From Meira nashicola (taxonomy: Eukaryota > Basidiomycota > Exobasidiomycetes > Exobasidiales > Brachybasidiaceae), in the NCBI GenBank assembly GCA_001600355.1, contig BCJU01000006.1:183803-247802 (forward strand): a stretch of DNA of 64,000 nt, written 5' to 3'. Below, one piece after another: positions 37,168-47,247 of this stretch. The position numbers and the translations under genes were made by a program. How positions within the stretch are numbered: the first letter of the stretch is position 1; each line of letters begins with the position of its first letter. Below the pieces are notes generated by a model. That model was given only the letters and a program-made list of their open reading frames with translations. It was not told the origin of the DNA and made no database searches.

Positions 37168-40100
37168 ATGGCAAACCGTGATGATGGAACAGCATTGACT
37201 AACAATAAAGGAACTGGAAAAGTATCAACTTATGTTCCTTCAAGTGAAACATGTACTGAAGAAGAAGGAGAGCCACCGAATATAGGTGGTGAAAAAAGAA
37301 TTATTATAAGTACTACAAGTAGCGATACAACTTCATTACGATCCCATCCATCATTTTGTAATGGAGAAAATGTTATCGTCGAAAAAGAAACAACAAATAG
37401 TGGCAATACAGCCACAACAACAACCACACATCTCCAACATTCCACCGCCGAAGCGAAAATTGATTTGCATAAACCGCATACCTTAACAACACAAGAAACG
37501 TTGGATATTTTTAAAGTTGATTTGCAAAACGGTTTAACAAGCAAAGAAGCCAAAGAAAGATTAGAAGAGAATGGCGAAAATGTTATTGGTGAAACAAAAG
37601 GCGTAAGCATTTGGTCAATCGCTTTACGTCAAGTTGCCAATGCACTTACTGTGATCTTATTAGCCGCAATGGCATTATCTTTTGGTGTTCAAGATTGGGT
37701 TGAAGGTGGAGTTGTAAGTGCAGTAATTGTGGTGAATGTCTTTATAGGCTTCATACAAGAATATAAAGCTGAAAACGCTTTAGCTTCTTTACGTTCACTT
37801 TCTTCTCCTACTTCTTCCGTTATTCGTGATCAAGGTAAAATTCAAGAAATTGATGCACGTAAAGTAACACTAGGTGATATAGTTCATTTCAAGACTGGTG
37901 ATGTTATTCCAGCTGATGTTCGTATTATAACTCTTTCAAGTCTGGAAATCGATGAAGCACCTTTAACGGGTGAAAGTGTTCCTGTTCTCAAAACTATCGA
38001 TGCTCTTTATGACGTTGCCTCTGCTCCTCTTCAACCTGCAGATCGTACAAATCTTGCTTTTGCAGGTACAACAGTTACTAAAGGTCGTGGTGCAGGTGTT
38101 GTAGTAGCTATTGGAATGCAAACACAAATTGGTCAAATCGCTGCAGCATTAGATAAAAATAATTCAAATAATCAACACCTCAAAAAAGCTGATGGTAGTC
38201 CAGCAGCATGGTACGTTCGAGCTTGGGAACCTATTGCAAAACTTCTTGGATTAAGAGATGGAACACCATTACAACGTAAACTTTCACGTTTTGCATTGAT
38301 TTTATTAGGTTTAGCAATCATTTGTGCAATCATCGTTTTTGCAGTCGCAGAATTTGATTTAAACGATGATGTTATTTTATATGCAATCGCTTTAGGTATT
38401 GGAGTTTTACCTGAAAGTTTAGTTGCAGTTTTAACAATCACTTTTTCAGTTGGTGCAAAAAGAATGGCAAATTCAAACGTTATCGTACGTAAACTTGAAG
38501 CATTAGAAGCTTTAGGTGGAGTAACGGACATTTGTTCGGATAAAACTGGTACTTTAACTCATGGTAAAATGATCGTTGATAAAATTTGGACTCCAAGTGG
38601 TAAAGCATTATCAGTTGAAAAAGGAGGTTCATCGGTTTTAGAACCTGTTGGTCAATTATTCAATGAAGAAAAAAAGTTTGACAATAATTCAATTGACCCG
38701 GCTACTAAACAATTATGCTTAGCTGCTTGTTTATGTAACGTTGCTCAAATTTGGTATGATGAAGAAGCAAAACAATGGTCATCTCGTGGTGATCCAACAG
38801 AAGTAGCCTTACAAGTTCTTGCAAGAAAGGTGAATATGAATCGTGAAGAATTACTCAAAAGTACTTTCACATTTGAACAAGAGCATGCATTCGATTCAAC
38901 AACAAAAAGAATGACAATGATGTTTTCTATGCAAGATGAACATGATAAACAATTATTCATGAAAGGTGCTCCAGAACGGGTATTGGATTGTTGTTCAACA
39001 TTTTCACCTGCAAATTCCAATAATGACATTCCAACTTCACTCGATGAACAAGTTAAACAAAGTATTTTGAATCAAATGGAAATTTTAGCTTCTCAAGGAT
39101 TACGTGTGTTAGCATTCGCAAGTAGAAAGGTGGACATAAACTTATTAAAAAAGAACAACGACAACAAGGTTGCCTCTTCAACTTCATCATCCGTCCAACT
39201 TGGTCAAATTGAATTAGCTCACGGTCAATTACCTCGATCTGAAGCTGAACAAGATTTTCATTTTATCGGTTTATGCGGTTTATATGATCCACCAAGAAAT
39301 GAAACATACGATTCAGTAAAATCATGTAAAAAAGCCGGTATAGTTGTAAGAATGATTACAGGTGATCATATTGCAACTGCACGTGCGATTGCAAAAGAAG
39401 TTGGAATTTTAAATGGAACGGAAAGTGAAAGTGCAGTAATGAGTGCAAATGAATTCGATCAATTAAGCGAAAAAGAAATTGATTCTCTACCCTCTTTACC
39501 GCTTGTCCTTGCTCGTTGTTCACCAACAACAAAAGTTCGTATGATTTCAGCCGGAGCAAGAAGAGGTAGATTATTAGCAATGACGGGAGATGGTATTAAT
39601 GATGCACCTGCTTTATTAAATGCACCAATTGGAATTGCAATGGGAAGTGGAACTGATGTCGCAAAAGATTCAGCAGAATTAATTTTAACAGATGACAAAT
39701 TTGATAATATTTCAAAAGCAGTCAAAGAAGGTAGAACAGTTTTCAAAAATATTCAACGTTTTATGATCGCTCTTTTGGTTTTAAATGTTGCAGAAGTTTT
39801 ATTATTGTTAATTGGTTTGGCTTTACGTGATTCAAATGATGATTCAATCTTTCCAATTTCGCCAATTGGTGTCTTGTTTTTAAACTTGATAGCCGGTTTA
39901 CCTGCAATTGGATTAGGATTCGAAAAAGCAGAATCGGATGTTATGCGAAAGCCACCTCATGATCTCAAAGGAGGTGTTTTAAGTAAACAAGTTTTATGGG
40001 ATTTATTCGTTTATGGTTTAACTATGGGATGGACTTGTTTAATCGTTTTTATCGTTATGTTATTCGGCATTGGTGATGGATCTCTTGGATTCGAATGTAA

Positions 40101-40512
40101 CGATGATGGTCCATTTTGTCATAACGTTTTCGAAGCTCGTTCAGCAACATTTACCGCTCTTTTCTTACAAGGTCTAATTATTCCTTGGCATTTAATTTCT
40201 ATGGAACAAAGTTTATTAACCATCAATCCCGTAAAAAGATTACGATCTAATCCATTCTTATTATGGTCAGTCTTGTTCGGTATCATTACAATTCCAATCT
40301 GTCTTTACGTTCCAAAATGGAATACAGTCGTCTTTCGTCAAGCAAGTTTAGGTGGTATTGGTTGGGGTATAGCTCTTGCTGCTGTTGCAATCTTTTGGTT
40401 CATTTTAGAAGCTTGGAAATATTTCGCTCGTCGAAATCATTGGCCTTGGTTAACAAGAATTTCTGGTGGAAATTGTGCTCCTTTGCCAAAAGTAGAAGAT
40501 GAGCAAGTATGA
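37168..40512 (+). CDS. ENA1: P-type Na+/K+-exporting ATPase, ENA type (IID)
   Basis: 1114 residues, intronless. Residues 1-100 form an unusual Ser/Thr-rich extension before the cation-ATPase N-domain (TLTTQETLDIFKVD). RQVANALTVILLAAMALSFG and FIQEYKAENALASLRSL are hallmarks of the fungal ENA subfamily. TGES of the actuator domain is at 267-270, GVLPESLVAVLT of TM4 at about 412-423, phosphorylated Asp458 in DKTGTLTHG, and MTGDGINDAPAL later. About ten membrane segments. The enzyme pumps Na+ or K+ out of the cell using ATP and gives salt and high-pH tolerance. The start fits a CT-rich leader and a TATA box upstream. Confidence 0.93.
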   Translation: MANRDDGTALTNNKGTGKVSTYVPSSETCTEEEGEPPNIGGEKRIIISTTSSDTTSLRSHPSFCNGENVIVEKETTNSGNTATTTTTHLQHSTAEAKIDLHKPHTLTTQETLDIFKVDLQNGLTSKEAKERLEENGENVIGETKGVSIWSIALRQVANALTVILLAAMALSFGVQDWVEGGVVSAVIVVNVFIGFIQEYKAENALASLRSLSSPTSSVIRDQGKIQEIDARKVTLGDIVHFKTGDVIPADVRIITLSSLEIDEAPLTGESVPVLKTIDALYDVASAPLQPADRTNLAFAGTTVTKGRGAGVVVAIGMQTQIGQIAAALDKNNSNNQHLKKADGSPAAWYVRAWEPIAKLLGLRDGTPLQRKLSRFALILLGLAIICAIIVFAVAEFDLNDDVILYAIALGIGVLPESLVAVLTITFSVGAKRMANSNVIVRKLEALEALGGVTDICSDKTGTLTHGKMIVDKIWTPSGKALSVEKGGSSVLEPVGQLFNEEKKFDNNSIDPATKQLCLAACLCNVAQIWYDEEAKQWSSRGDPTEVALQVLARKVNMNREELLKSTFTFEQEHAFDSTTKRMTMMFSMQDEHDKQLFMKGAPERVLDCCSTFSPANSNNDIPTSLDEQVKQSILNQMEILASQGLRVLAFASRKVDINLLKKNNDNKVASSTSSSVQLGQIELAHGQLPRSEAEQDFHFIGLCGLYDPPRNETYDSVKSCKKAGIVVRMITGDHIATARAIAKEVGILNGTESESAVMSANEFDQLSEKEIDSLPSLPLVLARCSPTTKVRMISAGARRGRLLAMTGDGINDAPALLNAPIGIAMGSGTDVAKDSAELILTDDKFDNISKAVKEGRTVFKNIQRFMIALLVLNVAEVLLLLIGLALRDSNDDSIFPISPIGVLFLNLIAGLPAIGLGFEKAESDVMRKPPHDLKGGVLSKQVLWDLFVYGLTMGWTCLIVFIVMLFGIGDGSLGFECNDDGPFCHNVFEARSATFTALFLQGLIIPWHLISMEQSLLTINPVKRLRSNPFLLWSVLFGIITIPICLYVPKWNTVVFRQASLGGIGWGIALAAVAIFWFILEAWKYFARRNHWPWLTRISGGNCAPLPKVEDEQV

Positions 40513-40607
40513 AAGCATTATTATGCATTCCCCTATCGATTCAACTCGATTCGTCCGGTCCTGTTCGTATATAATCTATAATTCATTTAAATATATTATT
40601 TTTCACT

Positions 40608-41171
40608 TTACAGACTCTTGCGCATTTTCACCAAAGGGATTGTAATTTGATTGGCAATCGCTTGTGTTTTCTCTATAACTTCATAACCATATTTCGTATA
40701 AAGTGGTTCACCGCTAAGTGTAGCCATTAATTCAACATGTTTGAAACCATTTTCGGCAGCAGCATTTTCACACGTTTCTAATATAAGCTTTCCAACACCT
40801 TGTCTGACGAAATCCGGATTTGTATACATTGCTCGTATCTTAGCGGGTTCATTATCGGGATTTAGTAATTCAGGTTTACGTAAATCTATACTATGATCAC
40901 CACCGTATAAAGTTGCTCTTTTACTCCAACCTCCACAACCTGCAATCCTTCCTTCTTTTATCGCTAAAAGATATGTTCCATCTAGTATTAATTGTGTATC
41001 TAAACCCATTATTTCATGACTTGCAATCACTTGTTCAGCTGATAAAAATGTTGATTGTAAGTTATCAATTGATCTTTTCATTAATTCTTTCAATGCTGGA
41101 AGATCTGGCATTGTAGCCCAACGTAAGTCAAAGCCATTCTTTTCGATTGGTAACTGTGATTCAGACGTCAT
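40608..41171 (-). CDS. GNAT family N-acetyltransferase
   Basis: 187 residues, intronless. Beta-strand block RAMYTNPDFVRQGVGKLIL carries the acetyl-CoA loop (Arg-Gln-x-Val-Gly-Lys, about 123-128). The C-terminal GEPLYTKYGYEVIEK is GNAT motif B. The N-terminal half (LRWATMPDLPALKELMKRSI) fits the family. Its target is unknown; the length and single domain suggest a small-molecule acetyltransferase. It shares the strand with the SDR gene to its right, whose stop lies 174 bp upstream of this ATG, so each probably has its own promoter. Convergent with the ATPase. Confidence 0.85.
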   Translation of the reverse strand: MTSESQLPIEKNGFDLRWATMPDLPALKELMKRSIDNLQSTFLSAEQVIASHEIMGLDTQLILDGTYLLAIKEGRIAGCGGWSKRATLYGGDHSIDLRKPELLNPDNEPAKIRAMYTNPDFVRQGVGKLILETCENAAAENGFKHVELMATLSGEPLYTKYGYEVIEKTQAIANQITIPLVKMRKSL

Positions 41172-41345
41172 TGGGAATGGTATTGGTTGTGAGAGAATGT
41201 TTAAACTTTCTTAAAAATAAAAGCTTATCTGTGATTTAAGTTGTGTGGGGAAAAACGCGTGCATGCACTCTTTTATGTTAAAAGCGGGCTACTTGTTCTA
41301 TTTTTAATCGGGTTAATCGGATATACAGAACGGATTTTTATATAT

Positions 41346-42137
41346 TTACAATGTTTGAGCACCATTAATACGAACCAATTGACCACGTACCCAACGAGAA
41401 GCAGGAGTTAAGAGGAATGTGATCGCTTCTGCAACTTCATCAGGCTGACCAATTCTACCTTCAGTAGTTAAAGATCCGATTCTTTTAATAATTTCATCAG
41501 ATTTACCTTTTAAGAATAATTCTGTTGCCGTTGCACCTGGAGCGACACAATTAATTCCGATCCTACGTTCTGGTCCTCCAATCGTTGGATCTCTTTGTAA
41601 AACTTTTACCATTTGTTCGATTGCTGCTTTGCACATAGTATATTGTAAGTAACCCGGTTGTAATGCCTGTGGAGAAGCAAGTACTGAAGTGCTAAATGCG
41701 ATTATACGACCATCATTAATGATATGCGGTAAAGCAGCTTGAATTGTGAATAACGTTCCGCTAACGTTTACGTTGAAATGATGTGCTAGATTATCATCTG
41801 TTGAATCTGCAAGATTGATCATATCCATTACGCCAGAACAACAGACTAATCCGTCAAATTTACCATCTTTAAACTTATCTGTAGCACTTTTTACGAAAGT
41901 TTGACAAGCTTTTTGATTTGTTAAATCACCTTGAACGGCATGAAATGTTGTCTTGCTTGTTGAAGGATCGTTTTGTAAGGTAGAAATTAAATCATTTGCC
42001 GCTTTATTGTTACTTGCATATCCTATCACAATCGTCTCTGCACCTTGCAATGCGGCTACACGTACAATCTCTGCTCCAATCCCACGAGATCCTCCTGTGA
42101 TAAGAATTTGTTTACCCGAGAGTGAAAATGATGACAT
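41346..42137 (-). CDS. Short-chain dehydrogenase/reductase (classical SDR)
   Basis: 263 residues. NAD(P)-binding TGGSRGIG at 14-21; the active site comprises Ser149/Ser151 (IAFSTSV) and Tyr166-x3-Lys170 (YTMCK). The C-terminal NCVAPGATATELFLKG and GRIGQPDEVAEAITFL are typical of FabG-like reductases. Cytosolic. The substrate could be a ketone or a 3-oxoacyl group and is not determined. TATATAAAC on the minus strand at about 42201-42209 lies 64-72 bp upstream of the ATG, matching the spacing of other genes. Confidence 0.88.
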   Translation of the reverse strand: MSSFSLSGKQILITGGSRGIGAEIVRVAALQGAETIVIGYASNNKAANDLISTLQNDPSTSKTTFHAVQGDLTNQKACQTFVKSATDKFKDGKFDGLVCCSGVMDMINLADSTDDNLAHHFNVNVSGTLFTIQAALPHIINDGRIIAFSTSVLASPQALQPGYLQYTMCKAAIEQMVKVLQRDPTIGGPERRIGINCVAPGATATELFLKGKSDEIIKRIGSLTTEGRIGQPDEVAEAITFLLTPASRWVRGQLVRINGAQTL

Positions 42138-42657
42138 GTTGATTTATAATTAGTGTGTGATGATGATGTTTATTGTGAGAATTGATTAATTTAATTCGCT
42201 GTTTATATACCTTTTCATCATGTATACTCATAATCTTCCATGCAATTTAAACCATGTACCACCAACGGAGATAGAATAATAGCCCGTTCCACACACAGGT
42301 CATCCCGCGCTTCTCTTTGTACGGTATGTGTTCCTGCAGATAGGATTTAAACTTCAACTCCGATTAAGGTTTTTACAAATCCGCTAGCGGAGATAATCAA
42401 ATGCTCGTGCAAAAAGGTGAGTGTGACATATAGAAGATGTACACTTATGTCCGTGCATTTGTTCAGAATGCTGGCAGAGTTGAAAATTGCGGGCGTCGCG
42501 CCACTCACTTGGCTTATGTGTGACTCACTCAGACCACTAGGAGATGTAAAAGTGCATATATCCTTCCTAAATCTTCCTCTTCTCCTCAATCCTTTTTATT
42601 GAAGAGGAATTTATCATCTGATTTTCTAGACACTTTGATCGACACGATCTATCTCTA
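42138..42657. other. Divergent intergenic region
   Basis: Promoters of the SDR gene (left) and the DUF1993 gene (right). Short opposing frames at 42347-42602 mirror each other and are probably noise. No other element seen. Confidence 0.5.
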
Positions 42658-43167
42658 ATGACATACTCTTTTTACGATGCTACAGTTTCAATGGCAAAAA
42701 GTGCATTAAAGTCACTCGATGGAATGCTTACAGAAGCAGAGAAATGCTCCAATTCAATCACATTTCTGACTTCGCGTCTGATTGAAGATATGAAACCACT
42801 CACTTTTCAAGTACATTATGCTACTTTTCAATGTGAATATCTTTCATCAATCTTATCCGGCCAAGAACAGTACTCCGAACCAGAGGATAATCTTTGCACG
42901 TATGAAGAAATGCATAAACGTATCAACCAAGCACTTCAGAAGCTCAGTGAAGTCAATAGAGAGGAAGCCAATAGCAAAGCAGAAAGTATGAAGGAAATAA
43001 AAATTCGCGATGAAACCCGACTTGTTCCAATTAAAGCACTCATAGGACAACAACAAATGCCAAACGTCTATTTTCATGTGAATATGGCTTATGCTATCTT
43101 ACGCAAAGAAGGTGTTCCACTCGAGAAAAGACATTGGAGTAGGCCATTCGTGAGCGAGTATGTTTGA
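42658..43167 (+). CDS. DUF1993 family protein
   Basis: 169 residues, intronless. The sequence follows the DUF1993 pattern: a start of YDATVSMAKSALKSLDGML, a central RLIEDMKPLTFQVHYATFQ, and the diagnostic C-terminal MPNVYFHVNMAYAILRKEG followed by VPLEKRHW. Members are four-helix-bundle proteins related to the DinB fold, found in bacteria and fungi, with no established activity. Probably cytosolic. The next gene, an SDR, starts 236 bp downstream on the same strand. Confidence 0.85.
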   Translation: MTYSFYDATVSMAKSALKSLDGMLTEAEKCSNSITFLTSRLIEDMKPLTFQVHYATFQCEYLSSILSGQEQYSEPEDNLCTYEEMHKRINQALQKLSEVNREEANSKAESMKEIKIRDETRLVPIKALIGQQQMPNVYFHVNMAYAILRKEGVPLEKRHWSRPFVSEYV

Positions 43168-43403
43168 GGATTATCGTCTGAATCTGTCAAAAGAGGCCGA
43201 ACACAATAACTTTCCTCGCTCTCAGAAAAAAAGAATGAACAAGCTCTATTCATGATTTTAGCGTCAAATGGGAAATAGGAGCCTTTACGTCAAAATCACA
43301 TCCGTCGGACTTTATGCAAAGAACTCTAAGATACAAATCACGAACGCGCATACATCCATACTTCTTCCCTCCATGTCATGCTCAGAATTCAATTCTGCTC
43401 ACA

Positions 43404-44411
43404 ATGGGCAGCTTGCTCCGATTGATCAATCCTGAAAAGGCTAACTTCACTGAAGTGAATCTTGAAAGACAGGATGGCAAAGTAGTTGTAATAACAGGAG
43501 GTTATTCTGGCGTAGGATTAGAATTGGCAAAGATTTTGTTGGACAAAGGAGCACGTGTGTATGTCGTCTCAAGATCTCAAGAGAAGGGTGAAGCTATGAT
43601 GAAAGAGTTTGGCAAGGACACATTAACTTTCATTCGAATGGATCTGGCAGATTTGAATTCGATTTATGATTGCGCACAAAAAATTATCGAATTGGAAGAA
43701 AAGGTTGATGTACTGTACAATATGGCAGGTGTTGGTTTTGCGGAAGGCAAAACTGTTCAAGGGTATGAACCACATATAGGTATCAATTGTCTAGGTCATT
43801 ATTTTTTCACACAACAATTATTACCACTCCTTCGCAAAAGTACAACAACGACTGAAAAGGGAACAACGCGAGTTATTTGGGCAGGTGCTTATTATGCAAA
43901 ATCTCGACCAAAATTTGAGAAAGGTGCAATTTTGGACTTTGTTCGTAATTCCGATAAAGGTGCAAATATGGAAGAATTTGGATTATACAAATATGCAATC
44001 AGCAAAGTGGTGAATTGGTATATGAGCTTAGAACTTGCAAGACGAGAAGAATGTTTTCGAAAGAATGATGCGATTTCCCTCACAACTAACGTTGGTCCGC
44101 TTAAAACGAACATCTGGAAAGCTGCACCTTGGTATGTTCGATTTCTGTTTTATCCTACTTTACGTGCTCCTAAGCAAGGTGCATATACTGCATTATTTGC
44201 CGGATTTGACAATCAAGTAGCCCATCAAGCAGGAAAACCAAACGATAGAGGGGAATATCGTTATGTTGTACCTTGGGGTCATTGGTGTTCTTTTACACCA
44301 TCACAGTATTACCTAGATGCGATAAATTCAGGTGAAGCAAAACAAGTCTGTGATTGGTTCGAAGAGAGAATTGAACAATTTCTTGCCTCGAAAGGGGAGT
44401 CTAAAGTTTGA
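43404..44411 (+). CDS. SDR, retinol-dehydrogenase-like, with altered active site
   Basis: I start at ATG 43404 (MGSLLRLINPEK, 335 residues); the 30 extra codons upstream to 43314 are Arg/His-rich and not family-like. Cofactor motif TGGYSGVG at 31-38, NMAG at 106-109, Tyr197-x3-Lys201 (YAISK). The strand that normally ends in the catalytic Ser (VSS) reads VIWAGAYYA (about 157-165), so the catalytic Ser is apparently replaced by Gly/Ala. C-terminal residues are basic and hydrophobic (APWYVRFLFYP), possibly a membrane-associated helix. Fungal relatives oxidise or reduce lipid-like alcohols; activity here is uncertain. Confidence 0.82.
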   Translation: MGSLLRLINPEKANFTEVNLERQDGKVVVITGGYSGVGLELAKILLDKGARVYVVSRSQEKGEAMMKEFGKDTLTFIRMDLADLNSIYDCAQKIIELEEKVDVLYNMAGVGFAEGKTVQGYEPHIGINCLGHYFFTQQLLPLLRKSTTTTEKGTTRVIWAGAYYAKSRPKFEKGAILDFVRNSDKGANMEEFGLYKYAISKVVNWYMSLELARREECFRKNDAISLTTNVGPLKTNIWKAAPWYVRFLFYPTLRAPKQGAYTALFAGFDNQVAHQAGKPNDRGEYRYVVPWGHWCSFTPSQYYLDAINSGEAKQVCDWFEERIEQFLASKGESKV

Positions 44412-44554
44412 GATATGACAAATCATATCATACCATCCGCATCTCACTCTAATGGCAAATGTGTTTGAAATATCTCATTTCAAGCGGCTATCTCTCTGCA
44501 GTATGGCAGAATCTTAAAGGTTCACTTAAAGTATTTCGAACGAATTATGGCCAA

Positions 44555-45286
44555 TCAGAAGATCTTTTTGGTACTTTCGTACGATTTCTCAGCGCTATCG
44601 GAGAGCTTGAAACCATTTGTACCGAAATCGTTTGCAATCTTTTGCTCATTTGTCGTTCTTACTCCTTTTACCAAAGAATCAGAAGTTTCAATCACAACGT
44701 CATGCAAAGCTAAACGATCATAACCTAAATTTTGCGTTTGGTTATCGATGATAACCGAACCTTCTTTGATTCCTTTCGTTTGTTGATCATAGAAAGAAGC
44801 ATGTCTTAGGCTAAAGCCAGTGCTTGTTTCAGTCTTTGGGCTACCTTGGAATGTGATATCAATCACTGCATCTCCACCATTTGGACGATAATAATTTGCA
44901 TAGACTAATTGACGATTGATTTCTTCTTTATCTGCACCATTATAATCGCATTGATGATGATCGATTGTAGCATAAGAATTTTGATCGTTATGCGTAATTG
45001 CTGTTGCACATTTACTCGTATCAACTCCATTAGCAATAATGAAGCCATACTCATCAGGTGAACGATAATAACCTTCAATCTTACATTCATAAAAGATAAA
45101 GTTGACTGGCGTAAAACCTTGAGCAACATCTCCTAAAGAGGTAGATTGACCACTTGTTCCGACTTGTTCATTCTTGATTGCTAAATTACCACTATACTTT
45201 TTACGACAATCAGAAAAGCTTGCATTTGTTGTTGCTAAAAGGGTTGCCAACAAGCAGGTGAGAATAATAAAGGAGGTAGACTTCAT
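44555..45286 (-). CDS. Secreted hypothetical protein, 243 aa
   Basis: A clear signal peptide, MKSTSFIILTCLLATLLA, is cleaved at about residue 22 (TNA). The mature part is Tyr/Asn/Asp-rich, has a few Cys (CRKKY, FYECKIEGYY, SKCATA, HHQCDYN), likely in two disulfides, and N-glycosylation site NQT. No known domain; the strand-rich pattern suggests a small beta protein, perhaps wall-associated or an effector. A minus-strand TATAAAAC at about 45382-45389 lies upstream. The convergent SDR gene ends 143 bp away. Confidence 0.75.
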   Translation of the reverse strand: MKSTSFIILTCLLATLLATTNASFSDCRKKYSGNLAIKNEQVGTSGQSTSLGDVAQGFTPVNFIFYECKIEGYYRSPDEYGFIIANGVDTSKCATAITHNDQNSYATIDHHQCDYNGADKEEINRQLVYANYYRPNGGDAVIDITFQGSPKTETSTGFSLRHASFYDQQTKGIKEGSVIIDNQTQNLGYDRLALHDVVIETSDSLVKGVRTTNEQKIANDFGTNGFKLSDSAEKSYESTKKIF

Positions 45287-45749
45287 TGTTGACTTTGTGT
45301 ATTTTGAAAGTGGCTTGGTTGAGATAATTTTTTGGAGTTATGTTGATGAACGTTTTGTGGAAAAGTTTGATTTAACTTATTGTTTTATACCTTTCAATTT
45401 GAAGAAAGATTTTTTTGTGCGGATTTTATTAAGCCGCTTATAAATACTTGGCATTCGGATAAACTCTGCCAGATGACTCATCTCGGTATTGCGTTTCAAT
45501 TTGCGGTATGACGAGAAATTGTTTATTGAGTTCAAACGAAATGTACGGGAGTATTAAGAAAAAAGAAAAAAAGGAGTCGACCCGCGCATCAGAACTGAGC
45601 AGCGCCGCCCGCAAACAATTAATTACGGAGCCGTAAAGAGAAATGAGGAAGATGATTTTTAAAAGGCTATTTTGCATATTTAGACGGAGTATTATGCATA
45701 CACGCTCTGCCATCGTTCGCAGCAGAAGTGATATCGTTATTTTGTCACA
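45287..45749. other. Intergenic region
   Basis: Promoter of the secreted protein gene on the left; 3' region of the RTA1 gene on the right. A 91-codon minus-strand frame at 45438-45713 is hydrophobic but unlike any known protein and is not called. Confidence 0.5.
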
Positions 45750-46668
45750 TTATTTCTCATTCTTTAAAAATCCTTTTGGATGCCAAATGTATAGCATGGT
45801 TACGGCTAAGCTGACTGGAGCAGCATCCCAAGCATAATATAGCCATTCCTTTGTAGCAATTGGACCGATCCAACCTTCAATCATTTCTGCCAAACGATAA
45901 GATGATCGTAAAAGAATGAGCAAAGCACTGATAAAGGTGGTGAGTAAACCATTTCGTAATATTTCAAGATGTTCGACCGAAAATTCTAGGATGACCTCTT
46001 TTTGATGTTGATTTTTAAGATATTTTGATATCCTAATGATCATATAAATAATAATTGCGTCAAAAAAAAGGTAAGCAAATAGTTGAACTCCTAAACCTGC
46101 AACGACTATATTTGATCCTGTACGAGTTTCATCTTCATTTGTTTCTGCAATTGCAGCAATAGCTGAACCTGCTGCTTGAACAAGTAATGCAATCACGTCA
46201 AAAATAATAAATCCAATCATAACTTTTTTCGATGAGAATGGATTTAAAGGTTTTTCAATCTTTTGTAAAACTTTACCTAAAATTGCAAATTGAGCAGCAG
46301 AAAAGAAAACGGGAGTCATTACCACAATAACCTGCATGGCAATATAAGGATTTATATTTATTGATAACGAATGATAATGTCCTTGGATACGTAATGCATT
46401 TCCTGCGCATTCCAAAGCGCTTCCAAAGACGATGACCAATGTCCACAGTTGACGCGATGTAATGGATTTGTATAAATGGAGTGCGGTCAAAATACCATAA
46501 ACTGTCAAAAAAATATAAGAATTGTGTCAATAGGTAAGCTTGGTAAGTAGTAAGAACATATACTTATTTGAACATACCCGAGGTAAAAACAACAGCAGGA
46601 GCCAAAAGTGGTTTATAACCGTAAGGTCCATATTCATTGATAATCTTATAAGAGTCGCTGGCTGACAT
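45750..46668 (-). CDS. RTA1-like seven-helix membrane protein
   Basis: Exon 1 46668-46578 (MSASDSYKIINEYGPYGYKP) and exon 2 46501-45750 join across a 76-nt GTATGT...TTGACAG intron, giving 280 residues. The first exon starts with the family's YGPYGY...P signature. Seven hydrophobic segments follow; ECAGNALRIQGH and VMTPVFFSAAQFAILGKVL match RTA1/RSB1 proteins, with RSSYRLAEMIEGWIG in the sixth region. Members sit in the plasma membrane and are linked to lipid (sphingoid base) export and stress resistance in yeast. Exact substrates are unknown. Confidence 0.92.
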
Positions 46669-47247
46669 TTCTTTGATTTAGGAAGTATACAGAATATTTT
46701 CGAGATTTTTATTTAATTTAAGTCTCTTTATAAAGTTTTTAAGAACAAGTAAGGATATGTGTGTGTAAAATAGCATCATATAATTTCATTATACACCATA
46801 ATCGGCAGCTTATCCTGTCATGGAGATTATGAAATTGGCCGTAAAGGTATTTTGTTAGAAACGGAAATTATTTAAGGCACATATTGACAGCTTAAAAGAA
46901 AATCGCGGAAATTATGCAGGGAAGGTGTGAGAATTATGCATAGCGCGGCGCAGCACCGAGTAGGGCATTCTTAACATGGCCTTTTAGGAGAGGGGCTTAC
47001 AACTATATCAGGAACATATTACTGCGCAGAGCAATTGTGAGAAGTGCATGCTCGCATGTGAGTGGTATAATGCAGTCATGAGAGTTATACGTATTGCCCG
47101 TTTGAAAGAAACTCGGCAGAGAAATGCAATTTAAAACTCAACCAGCGCGTGGTACATACAAAAAGTGGATATCATGGTATAACTTATAATTATCATTCAA
47201 AGAGTAGAAGTTATATTACGGATCTTTTCTGCACTGCAAGCTTTTAT
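46669..47247. other. Intergenic region
   Basis: No gene. A short GC-rich patch at about 46944-46960 (GCGCGGCGCAGCACCG) stands out in AT-rich DNA. Nothing else supported. Confidence 0.5.

Noticed and set aside
44459..44713. 84-codon plus-strand frame
   Set aside because: Mostly antisense to the secreted protein gene; shadow.
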